Origin: Hymenobacter sp. PAMC 26628
GTDB taxonomy: Bacteria; Bacteroidota; Bacteroidia; Cytophagales; Hymenobacteraceae
NCBI RefSeq assembly: GCF_001562275.1
Contig: NZ_CP014304.1
Coordinates: forward strand, 3,844,001 to 3,908,000
Direction of reading: 5' to 3'
DNA length: 64,000 nt
This document shows, in pieces, positions 1 to 9,449 of this stretch. Numbering within the stretch: position 1 is the stretch's first letter; every line of letters starts with the position of its first letter. The translations under genes were made by a program, and so were the position numbers. Below the pieces are notes generated by a model. It was given only the letters and a program-made list of their open reading frames with translations. It was not told the origin of the DNA and made no database searches.

Positions 1-1
1 T

Positions 2-3000
2 CAATCCCGTGCTTTTGTGGACGGCATGGCCCTGGGCGACATCGATGGCGACGGTGACTTAGACCTGCTGACCGCTGGCACCTTTAGCGGCCCACCAGTC
101 TACGTGTTCACGAACAATGGCCAAGGCGTGTTCAGCGAGAGCGCCGCTGTGGCCATAACCCCGAATGCAGACACTGGTCCTGAATCGGTGGCGTTGGGCG
201 ACGTGAACGGGGACGGCTTCTTGGATTTCGTGGCCAGACACCCGGGCAGCGTGAGCGTACGCCTCAACGACGGCCACGGCAACTTCAGCGGCAGCCAGGA
301 AGTGCCGGCCGACGGCAACAGCGGCAAACGGGGCGTGGCGCTGGCCGATATCAACGGGGATGGCTTTTTAGACATATTGGCAACCAATGCCGAAAAGGGC
401 ACCGTAAGCATCCGTTTAAACGACGGGATGGGTACATTTAGCGGCAGCAACGAGGTAACCACCGTAAGCGCAGCCGCTAACATAGTCCTAGCCGACTTCA
501 ACGGAGACGGCACCCTGGATTTAACTACGCAAGGCTATCAAGCCCTTAGCGTGCAATTGAACCAGCCGACGCCTACTGCGCCGCTCACCATCACCGGCGT
601 GTCGCCCGCGCGCAACGCCGTGGCCGCGCCGCGCCCCGCGCCCGTAGCCGTCACCTTCAACCAGGCCCTGGCCAACAACGCCGCCACCCAGGGGGCCCTA
701 AAGGTGTTCAGCCAGCAGGCCGGTGGCTTGAAAGCCGGCACGGCCGCCGTCAGCGGCAGCACGCTCACCTTACAGCCCACCACGCCCTTCCGGGCGGGCG
801 AGTTGGTGCAGGCCACCGTCACGGCCGGGGCCCAAAGCAGCACCGGCGCCGCGGCCCAGCCGCAGGTGTTCCAATTCACCACGGCCACGGCCCCCAGCGC
901 GGGCACTTTCGGCGGCGGCTCGGACGTGGTGGTAGGCACAGATCCTCGCAGCGTTGCAGTTGGGGACTTGGATGGAGACGGGGACTCGGACTTGGTTTCC
1001 GCCAACACGGCGGCCAATACAGTAAGCGTCCGTTTAAACAACGGCAGCGCTATTTTCAGTGGCACTCAAGAAGTAGCCGTTGGCGCATCTCCACGAACAG
1101 TGGTGCTAGCGGATGTTGATGCAGACGGGGACTTAGACTTACTCACGGCCAATGGCAGCGGTCAAGTCAACAGCAGCCGAATAAGTGTGCGCCTCAACAA
1201 TGGCCAAGGGGTGTTTGGTGGAGGCTCCGACATTGTATACGGACGAGGGCAAACCGTAACGTACTTTGATTTGGTAGTAGGGGATGTCGACAGAGACGGT
1301 GACTTAGATCTTATTGCGCCCAATGTAGAGGGGGCTGGCAATTTTTTTGGTTCGAATATAGACATCTACCTCAACGATGGCCAAGGCTCTTTTAGCTTCG
1401 GCACGCAATCATTTAAAAGTGGGCTCATTATATCGAGCGTAGCGCTCGGGGATATTAACGGTGATGGCACCCTGGATATACTAGCAAACGAGTCCCCCGG
1501 AGGCACTGTTTACGTAAACCTGGGCAACGGCAACGGGGGCTTTACCGATAGTGGCCAGCGCGTTTCCGTGGGCCGGGGTGCTACTACGCCGCGGGGTATC
1601 GTATTAGGCGACGTAGACGGCGACGGCGACTTGGATTTAGTATCCAACAGCCGAGGCACCGTGAGTGTACGCCTGAACAACGGCAGCGGGGTATTCTCAG
1701 GAACCCAAGAGGTTCCAGTAAACGGTTCTCCTTTGGAATCTCCTTTAAGTGTTGCCTTGGGGGACATCGACGGGGACGGGGACCTCGACCTGTTAGCGGC
1801 GGCCACTACGTTGAGCGTCCGAATAAATGACGGCCGGGGCCAGTTTAGCGGGACCCAGGAAGTAGCGACCAATGGCCCACCCTTTAGCTTGGCACTGGGC
1901 GATTTGGACGGAAACGGCACCCTCGATGTGGTTGCGCCAAGCAGCGAAACGAACACGGTGAGCGTGCGCCTAAACCAGGCCACTCCTACGCCACCAACCA
2001 CTGCGACCTCCTATCGCCTGAACGCCGGGGGCGGGGCCCTGACGACCACCCGCGGCGCGTTTGCTGCCGACCAGTACTACGACGCGGCCAATAGCGACCG
2101 ATTCACCACCCAGGCCCCCATCGCCGGCACGCCCGACCCGGCCCTCTACCAAACCGAACGGTTCAGCACCCACGGCACGCTCAGCTACTCCCTGCCCGTG
2201 CCCAACGGCCAGTACAGCGTCGTGCTCCATTTCGCCGAACTTTACTGGACCAAGCCTGGCCAGCGCGTCTTCGACGCCGCCCTGGAGGGCAAAAAAGTAC
2301 TCGACCACTACGACATCGTCAAGAAAGTGGGGCCCCTGACGGCCACCACGGAGACGTTTGCCGTCACCGTCACCGACGGCGTGCTCAACCTCGACCTGAG
2401 CGTGCCCTACCTGAGCGGCGGCATGGACCAAGCCAAGCTCTCGGCTTTGGAAGTGCTGCCCGTCCTGCCCGCCGCTATCCGCCTGAATGCTGGCGCTGGG
2501 GCCCTGATGACCACCCGCGGGGCCTTCGCCGCCGATCAGTACTACTCGGCGAATAGCGCCGCCGCCGCCACTACGGCGGCCATCGCTGGCACGCCCGACC
2601 CGGCCCTCTACCAAACCGAGCGCTACGGCACCAACGGCACCCTCCGCTACGCCGTGCCCGTGGCCAACGGCCAGTACACGGTAGTGCTCCACTTCGCCGA
2701 ATTCTACTGGACCAAGCCCGGCCAGCGCGTGTTTGACGCCGCCCTGGAAGGCACCAAGGTGCTCGACCACTACGACATCGTGAAGAAGGTAGGGCCTTTG
2801 GTAGCCACCACGGAGACGTTTGCCGTCACCGTCACTGACGGCGTGCTCAACCTCGACCTCACGGTGCCTTACCTAAGCGGTGGAATGGACCAGCCTAAGC
2901 TCTCGGCCCTCGAAGTGCTCAGCGGCAGCCCGGCCCAGGCCGCGAGCCGCGGGGCCGTGGCCCAGGCAACTCCCAAAAATAATGTTCCGCTGGGCCTGAG

Positions 3001-3244
3001 CGTATATCCCAACCCATCCACTGGGCGCTTCACCCTGACCTGCACCGCCGCTGGGGCCCAGGCCGCCACGCTGCTGCTCACCGACGAGCTCGGCCGCGTG
3101 GTGCGCCGCCAGCCGGTGCAGCTGCAGGCCGGCCCCAACGCCCTGGCCGTGGACGCCAACGGCGCCCCCGCCGGCCTCTACCAGCTCGTGCTGCGCACCG
3201 CTGACGGCCAGACCCAGCGCCAGAAAGTGCTGATTCAACCGTAG
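2..3244 (+). CDS. Large secreted FG-GAP/Ig/malectin protein with T9SS tail (5' partial)
   Basis: The reading frame is open from base 2, so the N-terminus lies left of the window; the GTG at 17 is not a true start. Numbering from base 17: repeated DxDGDGDLD calcium-loop motifs of FG-GAP/VCBS type (about 1-180 and 300-650), an SbsA-type Ig-like domain (about 190-290, with ARNAVAAPRP and VTFNQALANN), two near-identical malectin-like domains (about 663-815 and 820-970, each with YQTERF or YQTERY and HFAEFYWTKPGQRVFDAALE or close variants), and a C-terminal sorting domain (YPNPSTGRFTL, about 994 to the end) typical of T9SS cargo. Predicted to be exported and surface-attached or released, probably binding carbohydrate. 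The next gene downstream is a paralogue with the same architecture. Exact ligand unknown. Confidence 0.9.
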   Translation, partial: QSRAFVDGMALGDIDGDGDLDLLTAGTFSGPPVYVFTNNGQGVFSESAAVAITPNADTGPESVALGDVNGDGFLDFVARHPGSVSVRLNDGHGNFSGSQEVPADGNSGKRGVALADINGDGFLDILATNAEKGTVSIRLNDGMGTFSGSNEVTTVSAAANIVLADFNGDGTLDLTTQGYQALSVQLNQPTPTAPLTITGVSPARNAVAAPRPAPVAVTFNQALANNAATQGALKVFSQQAGGLKAGTAAVSGSTLTLQPTTPFRAGELVQATVTAGAQSSTGAAAQPQVFQFTTATAPSAGTFGGGSDVVVGTDPRSVAVGDLDGDGDSDLVSANTAANTVSVRLNNGSAIFSGTQEVAVGASPRTVVLADVDADGDLDLLTANGSGQVNSSRISVRLNNGQGVFGGGSDIVYGRGQTVTYFDLVVGDVDRDGDLDLIAPNVEGAGNFFGSNIDIYLNDGQGSFSFGTQSFKSGLIISSVALGDINGDGTLDILANESPGGTVYVNLGNGNGGFTDSGQRVSVGRGATTPRGIVLGDVDGDGDLDLVSNSRGTVSVRLNNGSGVFSGTQEVPVNGSPLESPLSVALGDIDGDGDLDLLAAATTLSVRINDGRGQFSGTQEVATNGPPFSLALGDLDGNGTLDVVAPSSETNTVSVRLNQATPTPPTTATSYRLNAGGGALTTTRGAFAADQYYDAANSDRFTTQAPIAGTPDPALYQTERFSTHGTLSYSLPVPNGQYSVVLHFAELYWTKPGQRVFDAALEGKKVLDHYDIVKKVGPLTATTETFAVTVTDGVLNLDLSVPYLSGGMDQAKLSALEVLPVLPAAIRLNAGAGALMTTRGAFAADQYYSANSAAAATTAAIAGTPDPALYQTERYGTNGTLRYAVPVANGQYTVVLHFAEFYWTKPGQRVFDAALEGTKVLDHYDIVKKVGPLVATTETFAVTVTDGVLNLDLTVPYLSGGMDQPKLSALEVLSGSPAQAASRGAVAQATPKNNVPLGLSVYPNPSTGRFTLTCTAAGAQAATLLLTDELGRVVRRQPVQLQAGPNALAVDANGAPAGLYQLVLRTADGQTQRQKVLIQP

Positions 3245-3266
3245 TAGTCTTACTCGTTGTCCTTGC

Positions 3267-3303
3267 AAAAAGCCGCCCCACCACTATGGGGCGGCTTTTT
3301 TGT
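3267..3303 (+). terminator. Rho-independent terminator after the first FG-GAP/malectin gene
   Basis: An AAAAAGCCGCCCC arm and a GGGGCGGCTTTTTTT arm pair around a short loop, 22 nt after the stop codon. The second paralogue ends with almost the same hairpin, so gene and terminator appear to have been duplicated together. Confidence 0.9.
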
Positions 3304-3524
3304 GCCTACAGCAGCGGCAACGTGCAGGGGCCCTAAGCCCGCTGCGCCCGATGGCATTATTGCAGCATAATTTTTACTTGATCGGCCATTCCCTGTCGGC
3401 TGGCCCTGGCTTCCCAGCGCGGCAACGGCCTCCTTGTCTTCGCACGGGCGGCCTTCTCGTCCAGCGCCAAGCGGCCCGTTTATGACTTATTCAATATGAT
3501 ATAGGGGTTTATGAATCTGTGCGA

Positions 3525-3532
3525 TAAATTTG
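3525..3532 (+). promoter_or_regulatory. Possible Bacteroidota -7 element (TAAATTTG)
   Basis: Matches TAnnTTTG and lies 65 nt before the ATG at 3597. No TTG is found at the expected -33 distance, so this is only half a promoter signature. Confidence 0.35.
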
Positions 3533-3596
3533 GATCAATTAGCTGGCTGTACCCGCGGCTGGCCTAAGCGTTTCCACATTTCTCGTCCCTCCTAAT

Positions 3597-6467
3597 ATGC
3601 TCCCAAATTTTACTGCTTCGTACCGTCCGGCGGCCGTGCGCCAGTGCGCCGGCCCGCTCCTAGCGGGGCTACTGCTGGCCGCTGGCGCGGCCCGCGCCCA
3701 GGGCCCCACCGTCACCAGCCTATTGCCCGCACGTAACGCCGTGGCTGCGCCGCGCCCCACGCCCGTGGCCGTTACCTTCAACCAGGCCCTGGCCAACAAC
3801 GCCGCTACCCAGGGGGCCCTGAAAGTGTTCAGCCAGCAAGCCGGCGGCCTGAAGGCCGGCACGGCCGCCGTCAGCGGCAGCACCCTGCGCTTCCAGCCCA
3901 CCACGACTTTTAAAGCGGGCGAAACGGTGTCGGCCACCGTCACCGCCGCGGCCCAAAGCAGCACCGGCGTCGCGGCCCAGCCGCAGGTATTCCAGTTTAC
4001 CACGGCCACCAGCCCGACCAACGGCCTCTTCGGGGGGGGCTCCGACGCGCCAACGAGTAAGGGGCTCACCGACCTGGTGACGGGCGACGTGGACGGCGAC
4101 GGCGACCTGGACATCATTACGATCAACGGCGGCAACACGTTCGGTGCCTCCAACGACGTGAGCATCCGCCTCAACAACGGCGACGGCACGTACACCAACA
4201 GCCCCCACTCGTTTTTGGTGGGCAGCTCGGGCCAACAACTAAGGGGCCTAACAATCGGCGACGTGGATGGCGACGGCGACCTGGATTTACTGCTAACCTC
4301 TATCATAGATAATGGTCATGCTCCTGGAGCCGCGCTGGAATACCTCAACGATGGCAAGGGTACTTTCACAGCCAGCGGCTCCGTGCCGCTGGGCTTCGAT
4401 GTCGGCCAAACCGTGTTGGGCGACATTGACGGCGACGGCGACCTGGATTTTCTGGGCGTGAGCACCGCGGGCATCCCTGGCACAGGAAGAACTTATAGAA
4501 TTGTCGTGGCGGTGCGGCTCAACGACGGCCACGGCGTATTCAGCGGTACCCAGACCCTGGAACAGCAAACCTCCTACCTGGCGCTGGGCGACGCGGACGG
4601 CGACGGCGACCTCGACCTGTTCGGGAGCCTGCGCGGCGTGGTGATCCTGAGCCTGAACGACGGGCAGGGTGTTTTTGGGACTGCCCAGCCGTTGGGCATA
4701 AATAATAACGACATCTACGCGGGCCGCTTCGTGCTGGGCGACTTGAACGGCGACGGCAGCCTCGACGTGGCGGGGGCCTCCTACGATAGCACAATCAAAG
4801 ATGGCACGATCAACATCGGCCTCAACGACGGTACGGGGGCCTTCACCACTAGCCCGGCGGTAGCGCTAGCAGATCCTAATATACAAGTCTCCGATGTCTA
4901 CCTAGCCCTGGGCGACGTGGACGGCGACGGCGACCTCGACTTGGTGGGGGCCGGCGCGGGTCCCCCCGTGGTGGGGGCGGGCGCGGGGGCCACTACCGTG
5001 AGCGTGCGGCTCAACGACGGCCAGGGCCACTTTACGGGCAGCCGGCAGGTAGCGGTAACCATTGCCGCCTCGGAGGAGGCGAGATTGTGGGCCGTGGCGC
5101 TGGGCGACGTGGACAACGACGGCACCTTGGACATCCTCGCCGGCAGCGCCAGCGCGCTTCCTTCGCCCGACAACAACAATAGCATCGTGAGCGTCCGCCT
5201 AAACCAGGCGAAGACCCTCGTGCCCAACGCCTACCGCCTGAACGCCGGCGGCCCGGCCCTGGCCACTACCCGTGGGGCCTTCGCCGCCGACCAGTACTAC
5301 GACGCGACCGCCGCCAGCGCCGCCTTCTCCACCAAGTCCCCCATCGCCGGCACGCCCGACCCGGCCCTCTACCAAACCGAGCGGTTCAGCACCCAAGGCG
5401 CCCTCCGCTACGCCCTACCCGTGCCCAACGGCTCTTACAGCGTCGTGCTCCACTTCGCCGAGTTCTACTGGACCAAGCCCGGCCAGCGTGTTTTCGACGC
5501 CGCTTTGGAAGGCCAAAAAGTGCTCGACCACTACGACATCGTTAAGAAAGTGGGGCCCCTGACGGCCACCACCGAAACCTTCACCGTCACCGTCACCGAC
5601 GGCATCCTGAACCTCGACCTCACGGTGCCTTACTTAAGCGGTGGCATGGACCAAGCCAAGCTCTCGGCCCTGGAAGTGCTGCCCGTTCTGCCCGCCGCTA
5701 TCCGCTTGAACGCCGGCGGCGGGGCCCTGGCCACCACCCGCGGGGCCTTTGCCGCCGACCAGTCCTACTCGGCCGCCAGCGCCGCCTTCACCACCACGGC
5801 TCCTATCGCCGGTACCTCTGACCCGGCCCTCTACCAAACCGAGCGCTACGGCACCGACGGCAAGCTCAGCTACGCGCTGCCCGTGGCCAACGGCCAGTAC
5901 AGCGTCGTGCTCCACTTCGCCGAAATCTATTGGACCAAGCCCGGCCAGCGCGTGTTCGACGCCGCCCTGGAAGGCACCAAAGTGCTCGACCACTACGACA
6001 TCGTCCGCAAGGTGGGGGCCCTGACGGCCACCACGGAGACCTTCGTCGTCACCGTCACCGACGGCGTGCTCAACCTCGACCTGAGCGTGCCCTACCTGAG
6101 CGGCGGCGCCGACCAACCCAAGCTCTCGGCCATCGAGGTGCTGAGCGGCGGCCCGGCCCAGGCCGCCAGCCGCGGGGCCTTGGCCCAGGCAGCCCCCAAA
6201 GGCCCGGCGCCATCGGGCGTGAGCGTGTACCCCAACCCCTCCGCCGGGCGCTTCACCCTGGCCTGCACGGCCGCCGTGGCGCAGGCCGCCACGCTGCTGC
6301 TCACCGACGAGCTGGGCCGCGTGGTGCGGCGGCAGCAGGTGCAGTTGCAAGCCGGCCCCAACGTGCTGCCCGTGGAAGCCGCGGGAACCCCTACCGGCCT
6401 CTACCAGCTCGTGCTGCGCACCGCCGACGGGCAAAGCCAGCGCCAGAAAGTGATGATTCAACCTTAA
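3597..6467 (+). CDS. Large secreted FG-GAP/Ig/malectin protein with T9SS tail (complete paralogue)
   Basis: 956 residues starting at ATG 3597. A signal peptide (about 1-37, ending near ARAQG) is followed directly by the SbsA-type Ig-like domain (about 38-140), FG-GAP/VCBS calcium-loop repeats (about 145-535), two malectin-like domains (about 544-690 and 700-850) and a T9SS C-terminal domain (YPNPSAGRFTL onward, about 875-956). The Ig and malectin segments are close to identical to those of the gene upstream, while the FG-GAP blocks differ more. Likely exported by Sec then T9SS to the cell surface, with a carbohydrate-binding or adhesive role inferred from the malectin fold. Unlike the neighbour, the Ig domain here precedes all FG-GAP repeats. 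Confidence 0.93.
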   Translation: MLPNFTASYRPAAVRQCAGPLLAGLLLAAGAARAQGPTVTSLLPARNAVAAPRPTPVAVTFNQALANNAATQGALKVFSQQAGGLKAGTAAVSGSTLRFQPTTTFKAGETVSATVTAAAQSSTGVAAQPQVFQFTTATSPTNGLFGGGSDAPTSKGLTDLVTGDVDGDGDLDIITINGGNTFGASNDVSIRLNNGDGTYTNSPHSFLVGSSGQQLRGLTIGDVDGDGDLDLLLTSIIDNGHAPGAALEYLNDGKGTFTASGSVPLGFDVGQTVLGDIDGDGDLDFLGVSTAGIPGTGRTYRIVVAVRLNDGHGVFSGTQTLEQQTSYLALGDADGDGDLDLFGSLRGVVILSLNDGQGVFGTAQPLGINNNDIYAGRFVLGDLNGDGSLDVAGASYDSTIKDGTINIGLNDGTGAFTTSPAVALADPNIQVSDVYLALGDVDGDGDLDLVGAGAGPPVVGAGAGATTVSVRLNDGQGHFTGSRQVAVTIAASEEARLWAVALGDVDNDGTLDILAGSASALPSPDNNNSIVSVRLNQAKTLVPNAYRLNAGGPALATTRGAFAADQYYDATAASAAFSTKSPIAGTPDPALYQTERFSTQGALRYALPVPNGSYSVVLHFAEFYWTKPGQRVFDAALEGQKVLDHYDIVKKVGPLTATTETFTVTVTDGILNLDLTVPYLSGGMDQAKLSALEVLPVLPAAIRLNAGGGALATTRGAFAADQSYSAASAAFTTTAPIAGTSDPALYQTERYGTDGKLSYALPVANGQYSVVLHFAEIYWTKPGQRVFDAALEGTKVLDHYDIVRKVGALTATTETFVVTVTDGVLNLDLSVPYLSGGADQPKLSAIEVLSGGPAQAASRGALAQAAPKGPAPSGVSVYPNPSAGRFTLACTAAVAQAATLLLTDELGRVVRRQQVQLQAGPNVLPVEAAGTPTGLYQLVLRTADGQSQRQKVMIQP

Positions 6468-6487
6468 TACAGTCGCTGTTTACCCTT

Positions 6488-6524
6488 GAAAAAAGCCGCC
6501 CCGAATCGTTGGGGCGGCTTTTTT
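6488..6524 (+). terminator. Rho-independent terminator after the second paralogue
   Basis: AAAAAGCCGCCCC and GGGGCGGCTTTTTT arms form a GC-rich stem followed by T residues, 20 nt after the stop codon, nearly identical to the terminator at 3267-3303. Confidence 0.9.
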
Positions 6525-6729
6525 CATTTTGATTATCAGAAAATTATAGTAAAATCCTTCCCCATGACTTCGTAATCAAATTGGGTACTCAGCAGCCATA
6601 TCATCGATAACCTGGGCGGCTACTCACGCACGCAGGGCTTTCGCGAACCATCTGTGGCAGTAATGCTCCAACTCGCGCAAAGGCCGTTCTTTGTACTTTG
6701 CTAGCCTGCTACTTCCCTTGCGTTTCCCG

Positions 6730-8871
6730 ATGAACACCCGCTTTTTGCTGCTGGGGCTACTGGCACTAGCCGGGGCCCCGGCGGCGGCCCAGCGCCCGGC
6801 CGCGGCCCACCCCGACGTGCCGGCCGAGATGGACGCCCTGGGCCTGCACCTGGTGCTGACGGAGGAGGCCCAGCGCCTGGTGCAGCTCAAGGCCGATGCG
6901 CTGTGCCGGCACCAGCCCTCGTTTCAGGCGCGCGTCGATTTGGCCGACGCCGCGTTTCCGCTCATCGACCAAACCTTGCAGCAGGCGGGCGTGCCGCGCG
7001 ATTTCCGGTACCTGGCCTTGCAGGAAAGCGCCCTGCTGCCCGACGCCGAAAGCGCGCACGGCGCGGTGGGCTATTGGCAGTTCAAGCGCGAAACTGCCAC
7101 CGGCCTGGGCCTGCGCGTGGACGGCGCCGTGGACGAGCGCAAACACTTGGCCGCCAGCACCCGCGGGGCCGCCCGCTACCTCAGCCAGAGCAATGCCGCG
7201 CTGCGCAACTGGCTCGACGCGCTGCTGAGCTACTACACCGGCCTGGGCGGCGTGAAGCCCTACACCCTGCCCACCGACGCCGGGGCCACCGAAATGGCCA
7301 TTACGGCCGACACGTCGCCCTATGTGCTAATGTTCCTGGCCCAAAAGGTGGCCTACGAGCCCGCCTGCGGCCTGAACCCGCACCCGGCGCGGCTGCGCGA
7401 GTTGCCCGCCACGCCGGGCCAGGGCCTGGCCCAGCAGGCGCAGGCCCTGGGCGTGCCGCCCGACGCCCTGGCCGCCCAAAACCACTGGCTGCTGGCCGCC
7501 ACCGTGCCCGCCGACGGCCGCCCTTACACCCTGGTAGTGCCCGTGGCCACCGATGCCCAGGCCGCCGCCGTGCTGGCCCGCCAGGGCCAGGGCGCCAGCC
7601 CCGACCTGCCCGCCCGCCCCGTGGCCGACGCCCGCCACCCCGCCGAGGTGCGCGTGAATGGCCTGCGGGCCCTCATCGCCCTGCCCGGCGAAACCACCGC
7701 CGACCTGGCCCGGCGCGGCGGCCAGCACTTGCCCCGCTTCCTGCGCGACAACGACTTGCGCCCGTTTGACGCCGCCGTGCCTGGCCGCCCCTACTACCTC
7801 GAAGGCAAGCGCGACGACGCGGAAGTGGAGTACTACGTGGTGCAGCCCAACGAAACCGTGGCCGATGTGGCCCAGAAGTTTGGGGTGCGCCGGCACGCGC
7901 TGTCCAACAAAAACCGCCTGGCCCCTTTTGAGGCCCTACGACCCGGCCGGGTGCTGTGGCTCCAGCACACCCGCCCCCGCAACGTGGCCGTGGAGTACCG
8001 TACCTCGCCCGAAACCAGGGCCCCCAGCCCCGTTGTCGTAGCCGCCGTCCCGCGCCCAGCCGCGCCCGTCGCCGCGCTGCCGGATGCGGACCCGGCCGGC
8101 GCCGACGATTCGGCGGATGCGCGGGCGGGCTGGCCGGCCCCGCTGCCCACGCGCCCCCGGCGCGCGGCGCCGCTGCCCACGGCGGGCCCCACGCCCACGC
8201 CCGCCGTGGTGTACCAGCCCGCCCCGTCGAAGCCCATTCCTGTGCCCACCCCCATTCCCGAGGTGGAGGAGGAAGAGCCCACGCCGCCGCCCGCTCCGGC
8301 CGTACCCGTGCGCCGGCCCACGCCACCAGCCCCCGAAACCGCCCCGGTAGTAGTGCGGGCCCCCACACGGCCCGTAGTTACTCCAGCCCCGGCGCGCCCG
8401 GTGGCACCCAAGCCGGTGCCCGCGGCACCCGTAGCCACGGCCGCGCCCGCCGTGCCCAGCCGCTACCAGGTGCTGCCCCACGAGGGCGTGTACGCCATTG
8501 CCCGCCGCTACAACTTGCGCCCCGCCGACCTGCTGGCCTGGAACCAGCTGCCGCCCAACGCCGGCCTCACCGTGGGCCAAACGCTGCGCCTGACGCCGCC
8601 GACCACCGCCGGGGCCCCAAGCACTACGGGCATCGTGTACCAGCCAAGGGCCGCACCGACACCAGGCACCGCGCCAGTGACGGAAGCCCCGGCTACCCCA
8701 GCCGCTACGACGCCCGCTGTGTGGCACGCAGTGCTGGCTGGCGAAACCCTCTACAGCCTCTCGAAGCGCTACGCAGTGAGCGTAAGCGACCTGCTGGCCT
8801 GGAACCACAAACCCGACGCCAGCGTGCGCCTGGGCGAAGTGCTGCGCATGAACGCCCCGCCCGCCCGCTAG
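6730..8871 (+). CDS. Membrane-bound lytic murein transglycosylase, MltD-like with three LysM domains
   Basis: 713 residues from ATG 6730; an in-frame TTG or ATG further upstream would put extra residues before a clear signal peptide (MNTRFLLLGLLALAGAPAAA), so 6730 is preferred. The SLT-type lysozyme fold spans about 50-230, with the catalytic glutamate in LALQESAL (E99) and the GYWQFKRETA segment typical of the family. LysM peptidoglycan-binding modules lie at about 367-412, 578-623 and 664-708, separated by a long Pro/Ala/Thr-rich linker (about 420-575). It should cleave glycan strands to 1,6-anhydro products in the periplasm. MltD family members usually carry two or three LysM repeats, so the length and order fit. 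Confidence 0.92.
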   Translation: MNTRFLLLGLLALAGAPAAAQRPAAAHPDVPAEMDALGLHLVLTEEAQRLVQLKADALCRHQPSFQARVDLADAAFPLIDQTLQQAGVPRDFRYLALQESALLPDAESAHGAVGYWQFKRETATGLGLRVDGAVDERKHLAASTRGAARYLSQSNAALRNWLDALLSYYTGLGGVKPYTLPTDAGATEMAITADTSPYVLMFLAQKVAYEPACGLNPHPARLRELPATPGQGLAQQAQALGVPPDALAAQNHWLLAATVPADGRPYTLVVPVATDAQAAAVLARQGQGASPDLPARPVADARHPAEVRVNGLRALIALPGETTADLARRGGQHLPRFLRDNDLRPFDAAVPGRPYYLEGKRDDAEVEYYVVQPNETVADVAQKFGVRRHALSNKNRLAPFEALRPGRVLWLQHTRPRNVAVEYRTSPETRAPSPVVVAAVPRPAAPVAALPDADPAGADDSADARAGWPAPLPTRPRRAAPLPTAGPTPTPAVVYQPAPSKPIPVPTPIPEVEEEEPTPPPAPAVPVRRPTPPAPETAPVVVRAPTRPVVTPAPARPVAPKPVPAAPVATAAPAVPSRYQVLPHEGVYAIARRYNLRPADLLAWNQLPPNAGLTVGQTLRLTPPTTAGAPSTTGIVYQPRAAPTPGTAPVTEAPATPAATTPAVWHAVLAGETLYSLSKRYAVSVSDLLAWNHKPDASVRLGEVLRMNAPPAR

Positions 8872-8960
8872 TTTTTTCGTTTTCTCAAAAGCTGTTCGAG
8901 TTAATGAAAACGGTCACGCTGAAAAAGAATTTTAATTAAACACGCCTTTTTTGTTCGGTT

Positions 8961-9383
8961 GCTAGGCGCGCATTCATCCGGTTGGTGGGTTTAGCGCTGC
9001 TGGTGTTGGGGCGGTATTAATGGTGAACCCGTTCGCGTGCCTCGGCACCAGCTGGGGCCCCAGCCGCCGCCCGCACCCGTGTCGACCACCGATTTTTCCC
9101 AGACGGACATGGCGCAGTTTGGGTGATTCGTGGCGTTTTTGCGACACCGCTCCCCGTCGGCAGCGGGTTTCCGGGGCCCCTGGCGGCGCCCTACCTGCTG
9201 GTGGGCGTCACCAACGCCCGCACCTACGCCGGCCTCAGCCCCGATACCTACCGTTTCTCGCCCCTGCCCATGGCTGAGGCCGACGTCCAGCGCTTACACG
9301 GCACAGACGAGCGCATTCGGGTGGCCGATTACGAGCGGGTAATTCGGTTTTACGTGGCGCTGATTAAGAATTTTCAAGCCTAA
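8961..9383 (+). pseudogene. Remnant of an M20-family metallopeptidase (internal deletion, frameshifts)
   Basis: Two ends of one gene survive without its middle. The left part encodes a membrane-anchor-like RAFIRLVGLALLVLG followed, after frame changes, by a segment ending TDFSQTDMAQFG and a stop near 9125. The right part (9123-9383) encodes PYLLVGVTNARTYAGLSP, YRFSPLPMAEADVQRLHG and RIRVADYERVIRFYVALI, which resembles the C-terminus of PM20D1/carboxypeptidase-S-type M20 peptidases. All metal-binding residues are absent, as is about 1 kb of expected coding sequence. Family assignment is from memory of the C-terminal motif. A short genuine ORF at 9123-9383 cannot be excluded but has no plausible function alone. 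Confidence 0.6.
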
Positions 9384-9390
9384 TAACCAG

Positions 9391-9426
9391 TTGGGCCCGC
9401 CTCGCGGTTTGCGAAGCAGGCCCAAC
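9391..9426. terminator. Possible bidirectional hairpin between convergent units
   Basis: TTGGGCCCGCCTCGC and GCGAAGCAGGCCCAA pair with two mismatches around a short loop. It sits between the M20 remnant on the plus strand and the desaturase on the minus strand. There is no strong T-tract, so terminator function is uncertain. Confidence 0.45.
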
Positions 9427-9449
9427 AAAAATCGGCAAAGCGCAATTTT

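Larger units (their letters stand above)
3245..3596. other. Intergenic spacer between the two paralogues
   Basis: Apart from the terminator at 3267-3303 and a promoter-like TAAATTTG at 3525-3532 this 352-bp gap shows nothing gene-like. A 61-codon open frame in it has no recognisable product and no ribosome-binding context. The right half (about 3480-3540) is AT-richer than its surroundings, as expected of a promoter region. Confidence 0.6.

Noticed and set aside
3300..3485. A 61-codon open frame in the spacer between the two paralogues
   Set aside because: No ribosome-binding context, no motif and overlap with the terminator.
9020..9277. An 85-codon frame inside the M20 remnant
   Set aside because: It is one of several broken frames in the remnant and not an independent gene.
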